Both the position numbers and the translations under genes were made by a program. The notes under the pieces are model-generated. The model ran no database searches. It was not told where the DNA came from and was given only the letters and a program-made list of their open reading frames with translations. A DNA stretch of 64,000 bases from UBA1369 sp964571725 (GTDB taxonomy: Bacteria > Patescibacteriota > Gracilibacteria > UBA1369), in the NCBI GenBank assembly GCA_964571725.1, contig CAZNDB010000002.1, positions 186,001 through 250,000 of the forward strand, in the 5' to 3' direction. Of the stretch, positions 58,417-64,000 are shown one piece after another (within the stretch, counting starts at the first letter, position 1; each line of letters starts with the position of its first letter).

Positions 58417-58445
58417 TTTAAACAGTCTTTTTTCCAGAGTAAAAT
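58417..58445 (+). promoter_or_regulatory. Possible promoter of mscL
   Basis: TTTAAA, a 17-base spacer, TAAAAT; about 32 bases upstream of the ATG at 58478. The -35 is weak. Confidence 0.45.
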
Positions 58446-58477
58446 AAACATGAAAAATATTTTAACTTTGAACCGAC

Positions 58478-58846
58478 ATGCAGGAGAAAAAAGAAATCAA
58501 AAATAAACTTGGACATCAGGCCAAAAGGGTTGGCGGCGTGATGGCGGAATTCCGCGATTTCCTGAAGGAATATAAAATTCTGGGTATTGCCGCTGGTCTG
58601 GTGATTGGCAGCGCGATCACCCAGCTGACCGGAACAATCGTGGGCGGACTGGTCATGCCGGCCTTGCAGCTTCTGATTCCTTCTGACAAACTAAAAAGTC
58701 TGGTTTTTCAAGTAGGGGCGGTTTCCTTTCAGGTGGGCGCGGTGATTGCCTCGTTGATCAATTTCCTGGTTGTGGCCCTGCTTTTCTTCATCTTTGTGAA
58801 AATTTTTATGAAGAAAGAGAAGGTGACCAAAGATGCCCTGAGTTAA
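58478..58846 (+). CDS. mscL: Large-conductance mechanosensitive channel MscL
   Basis: This is a 122-aa membrane protein. The first TM helix carries the MscL signature (FRDFLKEYKILGIAAGLVIG, then SAITQLTGTIVGGLVMPALQ). The periplasm-side loop is short (LIPSDKLKSLVFQV). TM2 is ASLINFLVVALLFFIFVKIF, followed by a basic cytoplasmic end. The family forms a pentamer that opens under membrane tension to release solutes during osmotic downshock. The N-terminus has an extra basic helix of about 20 residues. Divergent from asnS and convergent with the gene at 58948. Confidence 0.88.
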   Translation: MQEKKEIKNKLGHQAKRVGGVMAEFRDFLKEYKILGIAAGLVIGSAITQLTGTIVGGLVMPALQLLIPSDKLKSLVFQVGAVSFQVGAVIASLINFLVVALLFFIFVKIFMKKEKVTKDALS

Positions 58847-58900
58847 ATTTACGCTGGGATTTTCGCGGGCTGAAAAGTTGCCGGGGAAGCAGTTGAAAGA

Positions 58901-58931
58901 AGACGGGTAGCGTTTTGCCCCGTCCGCTTTG
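58901..58931 (-). terminator. Possible terminator of the three-gene unknown operon
   Basis: On the minus strand GACGGG, an 11-base loop and CCCGTC are followed by TTCTTTC. It sits in the 101-base gap between the convergent mscL gene and the gene ending at 58948. The stem is only 6 bp. Confidence 0.4.
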
Positions 58932-58947
58932 CTCCAGTCCGGCCAGT

Positions 58948-59250
58948 TCAGTGTTCCAGGGGGGCGGCCTGCACTTTCTGCAGCCACGCCTGGACACCGT
59001 TTTGATCTTCAGGATTGAGACGCAGAAAGACAATACCCTGTTCAATCAGACTGTTTTTGACTTTCTTGATAACCTTGGTCGGATAGAGAGAAATCAGTTT
59101 GGACATCTGTTCCTTTTCTTCGGGGCTTAAGAAGGGAGCCGTTTCAATTACGAAAAGCAGCTCTTTGGTGTAAAGTTTGCGTCTTTTGTCCTGAATCTGG
59201 GGCAGGGGTGTTTTTTTGTAGAATTCCTGGGCTGTGTCAAACAGGTCCAT
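58948..59250 (-). CDS. Uncharacterised 100-aa protein
   Basis: No family is recognised. There is no signal peptide or TM helix. It is mostly helical in character, with a short basic segment (IQDKRRKLYTKELL), an acidic turn (LSPEEKEQMSKLI) and a C-terminal stretch GVQAWLQKVQ. Its ATG lies one base after the stop of the 77-aa gene, so it is the third gene of an operon with 59252-59485 and 59510-60787. Confidence 0.65.
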   Translation of the reverse strand: MDLFDTAQEFYKKTPLPQIQDKRRKLYTKELLFVIETAPFLSPEEKEQMSKLISLYPTKVIKKVKNSLIEQGIVFLRLNPEDQNGVQAWLQKVQAAPLEH

Positions 59251-59251
59251 T

Positions 59252-59485
59252 TTATTTTTTCTTTATGGCGTCAAGGTAGATGTCGGTCATTTTTTTGATT
59301 TCCTTTTCCAGGATGGCCTTGAACTTGTCCAGTTCAGCTTTTTCCAGGCTGGGCAAAAGTATGGTCCACATGTTTTTTTCATCTTCCTCCATCGAGGAAA
59401 GTGCCATCAGACTGAGGATTTCCTCGATCAGGGCACGGTGGGGATGATCGGCGGCCGGAGTTTGTTTGTTGTTATTCTGTGACAT
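59252..59485 (-). CDS. Uncharacterised 77-aa protein
   Basis: No family is recognised. It is small and charged, with two predicted helices (about 17-35, RALIEEILSLMALSSMEEDE; and about 45-77, an acidic/basic helix ending YLDAIKKK). Probably cytoplasmic. It sits between two other unknown genes, 24 bases and 1 base away; the close packing suggests joint function. Confidence 0.65.
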   Translation of the reverse strand: MSQNNNKQTPAADHPHRALIEEILSLMALSSMEEDEKNMWTILLPSLEKAELDKFKAILEKEIKKMTDIYLDAIKKK

Positions 59486-59509
59486 GTTAGCGGGGTGATG
59501 GGGCGTTTA

Positions 59510-60787
59510 TTAAGCGGTTTTTTTGTCGCCGCCGGCAGTGGCGTTATCGTTGGCGGGGGTGTTGGTTGGCAGGGAGGCGGAGGCCGGGGGTACAACGGGG
59601 GTGGTTGCCGGTGCGGCGGGCGCGTTGAGGGCGGGGGAGGGGCTGGTTTTCATGGCGGCGATGATCTTTTGGGCATCGTCGGAGGCGTTGAAGGTGCTCC
59701 AGTCGGAAAAATCAGCGATAGTCTGACCGTTGGCATTGTTGATTTTAAGGTCGGTGCCGCTGATGTCATTGTCGAATTCCAGGTAATAGATGCCGTTATC
59801 AAAGATATAGGAGACGGTACAATAATCATTGTTGTCAGCCCAGTCACCCTTGATCAGTTCGGCGCTTTCGGCCACTTTCATTTCCTTGAGCAGAGCCAGC
59901 AGGTTTTTTTGCATGTCGGTTGGCATCTGTTCGGGATGGGCTTTGACCAGTTCAAGCAGTTTTTTACCTTTGGGCTTGCCTCCCAACGCTTCTGCCAGTC
60001 CGCCAAGCGCTCCGCCCGGACTTTCTCCTCCCAGAGCTTTAGCGCCCAGGGCCAGAGCTCCTCCACCGGCAGCCAGCGCCGCGGCGGCACCAAGATTACT
60101 TCCTCCCAGCAGACCCTTGATGGAATCGAAGGTGACTTTACCGGTAAAGAGGTCCTGGGCCATGATGCGCATGGCCAGCATGATAGCATTGGGTTCTTTC
60201 TCATTGAGAATCCGTTCACGCAGGTTTCCGCCCTTCAAGCCGATCAGGGGGATTTTTACGTCCAGGTATTTTTCGATATAGGGCAGGTCTATACCATCGA
60301 GGCCAGGCCAATATTTGACCAAGGCCTGAAAGATGGAACTGTCGGCAAACAGGTCGGTGATGCTGTGTTTCCATTCACCCGGTACAATGATCAGTAGAGC
60401 GCTGATGCCCATGAGGCCTTTTTGGAGAGTTTCCTGGTCGATAGGTTTTTTTACTCTGATGATTTTTCCCTCCTGATCCTTTACTTCTTGCCCGTAAAAG
60501 ATGTTTTTGGCTTCTTCCCCGGCTTTATACACGTCCCAGGCCAGCATCAGGCGGGGGAACTGGCGCAACAGTAGTGAACGCCCGGCTTCCTGGAAAAGTC
60601 CGCCGCGCTCGGCTTTGGCATTTTGACTTGTTTCTATGGCATTTTGAACGGCTTCCGGGTTTTTCTTGCTGAAAAGGCCTTTGATTGTGTCCAGAAGGTT
60701 GCCCGAAGGCATGGCTCCGGCAACCGGAGAGGCTTCTTTACTCCCGGAAATAATGTCTTTGCCGATTTTGAGGAGATCGAGGGACAT
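59510..60787 (-). CDS. Uncharacterised 425-aa protein, first gene of the leftward unknown operon
   Basis: No family is recognised and there is no signal peptide. Residues about 60-150 contain two moderately hydrophobic helices (FPRLMLAWDVYKAGEEA and GLMGISALLIIVPGEWK). Residues about 225-262 form a Gly/Ala-rich stretch (LGAAAALAAGGGALALGAK), possibly a membrane-associated segment or flexible linker. Residues about 320-375 are a small beta-rich domain (CTVSYIFDNGIYYLEFDNDI). The tail (about 380-425) is Pro/Ala/Thr-rich and likely disordered. Upstream is the divergent promoter pair at 60816-60848. No Shine-Dalgarno is present. Confidence 0.7.
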   Translation of the reverse strand: MSLDLLKIGKDIISGSKEASPVAGAMPSGNLLDTIKGLFSKKNPEAVQNAIETSQNAKAERGGLFQEAGRSLLLRQFPRLMLAWDVYKAGEEAKNIFYGQEVKDQEGKIIRVKKPIDQETLQKGLMGISALLIIVPGEWKHSITDLFADSSIFQALVKYWPGLDGIDLPYIEKYLDVKIPLIGLKGGNLRERILNEKEPNAIMLAMRIMAQDLFTGKVTFDSIKGLLGGSNLGAAAALAAGGGALALGAKALGGESPGGALGGLAEALGGKPKGKKLLELVKAHPEQMPTDMQKNLLALLKEMKVAESAELIKGDWADNNDYCTVSYIFDNGIYYLEFDNDISGTDLKINNANGQTIADFSDWSTFNASDDAQKIIAAMKTSPSPALNAPAAPATTPVVPPASASLPTNTPANDNATAGGDKKTA

Positions 60788-60815
60788 GAGGAAGGAGTAT
60801 TATTTGTTTTATTTA

Positions 60816-60848
60816 ATTATAGCAGAAATACTTCAAATATGCTATAAT
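60816..60848. promoter_or_regulatory. Symmetric divergent promoter pair
   Basis: ATTATAGCA (60816-60824) and TGCTATAAT (60840-60848) are a perfect 9-bp inverted repeat with a 15-base centre. Each is an extended -10 (TGCTATAAT), one for the leftward operon starting at 60787 and one for the rightward genes from 60886. Each -10 falls about where the other's -35 would be, so polymerase could probably occupy only one side at a time. Confidence 0.7.
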
Positions 60849-60885
60849 GTGAGGATTTGACAACAATATAAATACAAACTTTAAG

Positions 60886-61191
60886 ATGACCAGGGAAGAA
60901 TACGAAAAAATAGTTAAAAACTCACTTTCTTTCCGCGAAATGGATGGATTGACCCAATCCCAAATATTAGCGGCGGTCGGTGAGGAAATGGAGCGATATA
61001 TTACCATGTTTCAGCAGGAAGCTGATCTTTTGAGGGAAGCATATGGCAATTTTCAGAAGGAATCTGATCAGGTGGTGCTTGATTACAAAGTCAGTGTGCA
61101 GAAAGACAAAAAGGAAAAATTAACCGCCAAAGAGGGAGCGGCAAGAAGTAAAGAAATCGACAAGGCGGAAGATCTTTTAAAAAAATTATAA
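60886..61191 (+). CDS. Uncharacterised 101-aa helical protein
   Basis: No family is recognised. There is no signal peptide or TM helix. Nearly all of it is charged helix; residues about 35-100 have coiled-coil spacing (MERYITMFQQEADLLREAYG, and a Lys/Glu-rich end KAEDLLKKL). First gene of the rightward unknown operon; the 619-aa gene follows 10 bases later. Confidence 0.7.
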   Translation: MTREEYEKIVKNSLSFREMDGLTQSQILAAVGEEMERYITMFQQEADLLREAYGNFQKESDQVVLDYKVSVQKDKKEKLTAKEGAARSKEIDKAEDLLKKL

Positions 61192-61201
61192 TAAAAAATT
61201 T

Positions 61202-63061
61202 ATGTTTATAAATAGAACCAAGCAATTTAATTTCTGGGCAAAAAGACTGGTTTTTGCTGAAAACGCGGAACAAGCGATCGCGCAGGCGACTGAGGATAAA
61301 AAAGATGTTTCTGATATAACCCCCCAACAACTGGCGGATACGGCCAAGGAGAAAATTCAGGTGCCGGATGAGGCGGGAAAGGCCAGGGACAAAGCTTTGT
61401 CAGCAAAAAGCAGGATTGATCAGCTGACACAGCAGTTGCAGGAGGCGGTTAATAATATTAAGGCTAGAACAACTCTTCAGGCAAGACTTTCAGCGGTCAA
61501 TCCCGCTCACACTGATTTTTTGCATCAGGTAAATGAGATGAAAGATATCCGGGCTAAAAACAGTAAATTACCGTCAAATCTTCAATTACCCGCTGATAAT
61601 CTTTCTGCAGCTGATTCTTCGATTGAGAAGGCGGCAGCTGATTATTATGAAAGCAGAGAAAAGGTAGACTGGATGAGTAAAGAGAAGGGGATTGATGCTC
61701 CGCAATCTCCTGATGCCTGCCGGAAAATTATGGCTGATATCAGTGAGATGCAGCAGGCTTTGGCCGGGGGTTTCCCTGGTTTGGCTGAAGGTCAGAAAGA
61801 GGCCATGATGACTGCTTACAGGGATTTGATCCAAAAAGGTCTGGATACGTTGAAAACAAATGAGGCGAAGAACTTGATGCCGGCCGATGAAAAGCTGGCG
61901 CTGAATGAGTTTGACCGGGCAAGGACCAATCTGGAGGCGGCGGAAAAAGGAAAAGAAGCCGGTCATAAAGCGGGGGCTGAACAGTATATGGGGATGGTGC
62001 TGGCTGAACAGGAAGCAAGAAGAATTTGGCAGCAATTACCAGTCTCCGAAGATGCTGATAATAACTGGAGACCAAAAAATAGTATTACTGACTCCCTGGA
62101 TGCCAATCAGCCGGGATGGGGAGAGAATCTGCCTCTTTATAATGAGGCCGTGGGCCTTTTTAACAAGGCCAAGCAGACAAGTTTAATTTCTGAAGAAAAC
62201 AAGGAGCAGGCAGGGAAAAAATATGAAGAGGCGGCGAAACTGTATAAGGATGCTGCCAATAAATTCAGGGAACTTTTGGCAAAGGCTGTCCCGCAAACAT
62301 CTGAAGAAAAAGAAAAAAACATGACACCGAGAGCCAAAGCGGAAAAGGCAAAAACAGATTTTCTGGCGTTTGACGGGGAATTGACGGGCAGGCCTTATTA
62401 TGCTGATATCTCAAAAAGTAAGGCTGCTGATTTGCAGCTGGCTGGCCAAAAATTTCTTAATGAAAAGAAATATGCTCAGGCCCAGGAACGATTCGCGGAA
62501 GCCTTGAAAGTTGAACAAGATTTGGTGCGGGAATATCTTGGAATTAATAAACTGGTGCAGGACCGCTTGCGTGCCGCGATTAATCACTTTGTTGGATTCA
62601 AAAAAAACAGCTTAAATTTATTGAAGAAATCGATAACTGATTTTTTGTCTCCAACCAGCGGTACTTTTACAGATTTTCAGAAAAAATATCTGCAGAGATT
62701 CATAGCCCAGGAAACTGTCAATTATCCTTTTGGAAGTGGTCAGGTAATAAAGGTGAGTTTTGACGGTGAGGGCAAACCGGCTGTGGAAGTGAGAAGAGCT
62801 CGCAGTGATGAAATTTTTGTGACAGTGACGACAGTAGAGAAGGAGCCCAGAATGTTGGGTGACGCGATCGCCAATGCGGTGCAATCCAATGCTCCGGACA
62901 GGACTAAGATGAATTCTGCACTTGCTGAGCTGATGTCCACGCTCACTCCCACGGAAAAAGAAATGTTGAGTGCCACGCCCTCCTATGAGGTTGCCAAGGA
63001 CAATCAGAAGTACCAGGTGACTTATATGGGCACTAATTTTAAAATTACAAAATTATCCTAA
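61202..63061 (+). CDS. Uncharacterised 619-aa helical protein with TPR-like segments
   Basis: No named family is recognised. There is no signal peptide. The protein is Ala/Lys/Glu-rich and helical. Two stretches resemble TPR hairpins: about 316-363 (KYEEAAKLYKDAANKFRELL) and about 409-453 (FLNEKKYAQAQERFAEALKV). The C-terminal roughly 130 residues are more beta-like (about 510-545, GSGQVIKVSFDGEGKPAVEV) and end in a beta pair (YQVTYMGTNFKITKLS). It could be an intracellular scaffold. Co-transcribed with its neighbours (10 bases before, 5 bases after). Confidence 0.7.
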   Translation: MFINRTKQFNFWAKRLVFAENAEQAIAQATEDKKDVSDITPQQLADTAKEKIQVPDEAGKARDKALSAKSRIDQLTQQLQEAVNNIKARTTLQARLSAVNPAHTDFLHQVNEMKDIRAKNSKLPSNLQLPADNLSAADSSIEKAAADYYESREKVDWMSKEKGIDAPQSPDACRKIMADISEMQQALAGGFPGLAEGQKEAMMTAYRDLIQKGLDTLKTNEAKNLMPADEKLALNEFDRARTNLEAAEKGKEAGHKAGAEQYMGMVLAEQEARRIWQQLPVSEDADNNWRPKNSITDSLDANQPGWGENLPLYNEAVGLFNKAKQTSLISEENKEQAGKKYEEAAKLYKDAANKFRELLAKAVPQTSEEKEKNMTPRAKAEKAKTDFLAFDGELTGRPYYADISKSKAADLQLAGQKFLNEKKYAQAQERFAEALKVEQDLVREYLGINKLVQDRLRAAINHFVGFKKNSLNLLKKSITDFLSPTSGTFTDFQKKYLQRFIAQETVNYPFGSGQVIKVSFDGEGKPAVEVRRARSDEIFVTVTTVEKEPRMLGDAIANAVQSNAPDRTKMNSALAELMSTLTPTEKEMLSATPSYEVAKDNQKYQVTYMGTNFKITKLS

Positions 63062-63066
63062 AATCC

Positions 63067-64000
63067 ATGGCACCAGAACAACAAGCAAATCAATACATTG
63101 AACAGGCTAAACTGGCCGATGTTACAGAAGTTGAGAAACAACTACGGCTTGATCCGTCCAAATTTGATGAGAATCTTTTAAGGAAAGAATTCAAGGATCG
63201 GCTGGACAAGGTGGTTGGCAAGAGAGAGCTTAATGGCCGTCAAATAATCATGTACGGTGAGGCTCTCAGAAAAATTGAGGCTAATATTGCTACTTTGCGG
63301 GAAATTCGTGATTATGTCGCGACAAAAATCAAGATGGTAGAAATCGAGAAATATGTAAAGGAAGGCGGGTTGCCGAAGAATATTGACGCGGGAATAAGAT
63401 ATGCAATCTATCTTGCGGATTATAATACTTTGGCCAATTTTGCTCTTGCCCGTCCCCCTAAGGGGATTAAACCTGATGAGTATGTGGCTGATATTGGCCG
63501 AGCCAATGCGGCGATATTGGGCGTGGGGGAATTAATGAAGGCTTATATGCGGGAACAGTTCAAGAAAGTTGGGAGCCGGGAGCAGAAACGGATACAGTAT
63601 TCAATGGATGTGGGAAATGTTAATTTGATTGATTATATGGCCTTGTCGGATGCTGTAGAAGATTTGACCGAATTGATGCATGACAAACAGGCGACCCTCG
63701 ACAAAATGGCAGAATCAAAACCCGCCCAGGCCGGTCAGCCAAAGATGCTTCGCTGGGGAGAAGCTGATCCGGCTTTGGATGATCTGGCTGATGAGGCCAA
63801 CGATCGACTGGTCAGGATGGGCCAGACTTTGACGGCAGCTACTGAATTTTTAAACAGGGAGGATCGTCTGGCCGTACAAAATTTTGACCGGGCGATGATG
63901 TTGCATAATAACAAATGGGCCAGGGAGGTTCAATCCAATGCTCTCAATTATCGGGCGATGATGTACAATAAACGCATGGCTGAAAGGAATAAAGCTGGTG
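63067..64000 (+). CDS. Uncharacterised protein, partial (runs off right edge)
   Basis: An ATG at 63067 opens a frame of 311 codons with no stop to the end of the window. The protein starts MAPEQQANQYIEQAKLADVT. It is helical and charged, without a signal peptide; residues about 45-85 are a likely coiled coil (RLDKVVGKRELNGRQIIMYG onward), and a less charged stretch around 105-130 (IRYAIYLADYNTLANFALAR) is too polar for a TM helix. No family recognised. It starts 5 bases after the 619-aa gene, so it is the third gene of the rightward operon. Confidence 0.7.
   Translation, partial: MAPEQQANQYIEQAKLADVTEVEKQLRLDPSKFDENLLRKEFKDRLDKVVGKRELNGRQIIMYGEALRKIEANIATLREIRDYVATKIKMVEIEKYVKEGGLPKNIDAGIRYAIYLADYNTLANFALARPPKGIKPDEYVADIGRANAAILGVGELMKAYMREQFKKVGSREQKRIQYSMDVGNVNLIDYMALSDAVEDLTELMHDKQATLDKMAESKPAQAGQPKMLRWGEADPALDDLADEANDRLVRMGQTLTAATEFLNREDRLAVQNFDRAMMLHNNKWAREVQSNALNYRAMMYNKRMAERNKAG

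Noticed and set aside
59495..60397. 300-aa Gly-rich open frame on the plus strand
   Set aside because: Antisense to the 425-aa gene; the Gly/Val-rich composition is what the complement of its Ala/Pro/Thr codons gives.

Overview
The window reads as a chromosomal segment of a Patescibacteria/CPR-type bacterium. The evidence is large secreted proteins built from IPT/TIG, GEVED and thrombospondin type 3 modules, DUF916-like secreted proteins, many genes with no recognisable family, weak use of Shine-Dalgarno sites, and a monoderm-like envelope toolkit. UGA is used as an ordinary stop (for example at 40497, 41528 and 56458), so this is not one of the Gracilibacteria/Absconditabacteria lineages that read UGA as glycine. 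A Peregrinibacteria-like source is possible, but the lineage is inference.

Bases 1-31750 form one large cell-surface region, almost entirely on the minus strand. DUF916-like membrane-anchored proteins alternate with secreted proteins whose C-terminal domain resembles a divergent WxL domain. The order from the right is: DUF916+TM+LysM (30596-31750), 1105-aa WxL-like (27289-30606), short DUF916+TM (26672-27289), WxL-like (25666-26682), and a 756-aa protein joining both domains (23377-25647). Then come a lipoprotein on the other strand, a 475-aa truncated copy of the start of the giant protein (21254-22681), the 6159-aa giant itself (2389-20868), DUF916+TM+LysM (1216-2385), a 203-aa WxL-like protein with its own promoter and terminator (534-1145), and the start of another DUF916-like protein (1-389). 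I read this as a CPR counterpart of the WxL/WxL-interacting-protein surface loci of Gram-positive bacteria.

Bases 31900-37700 (plus strand) hold an 841-aa intracellular protein of unknown role and a surface protein with an Ig-like domain, a TPP-rich linker broken by a 100-N assembly gap, SLH-like motifs, thrombospondin type 3 calcium-binding repeats and a C-terminal membrane anchor.

Bases 37720-49200 (minus strand) are mostly conserved housekeeping and envelope genes: a KefB-type antiporter with a small membrane protein; an operon of class A PBP, phosphodiester glycosidase lipoprotein, metallophosphoesterase and EngB; pheS-pheT; and HU. Plus-strand gene 49484-53464 encodes a large secreted protein with repeated tryptophan motifs, followed by two small charged proteins.

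Bases 54255-58252 (minus) carry asnS, smpB, a GerMN lipoprotein and a phosphomannomutase/phosphoglucomutase. mscL follows on the plus strand. The right end (58948-64000) is a divergent cluster of six unrecognised proteins driven from a symmetric pair of promoters at 60816-60848. The last gene runs off the window.
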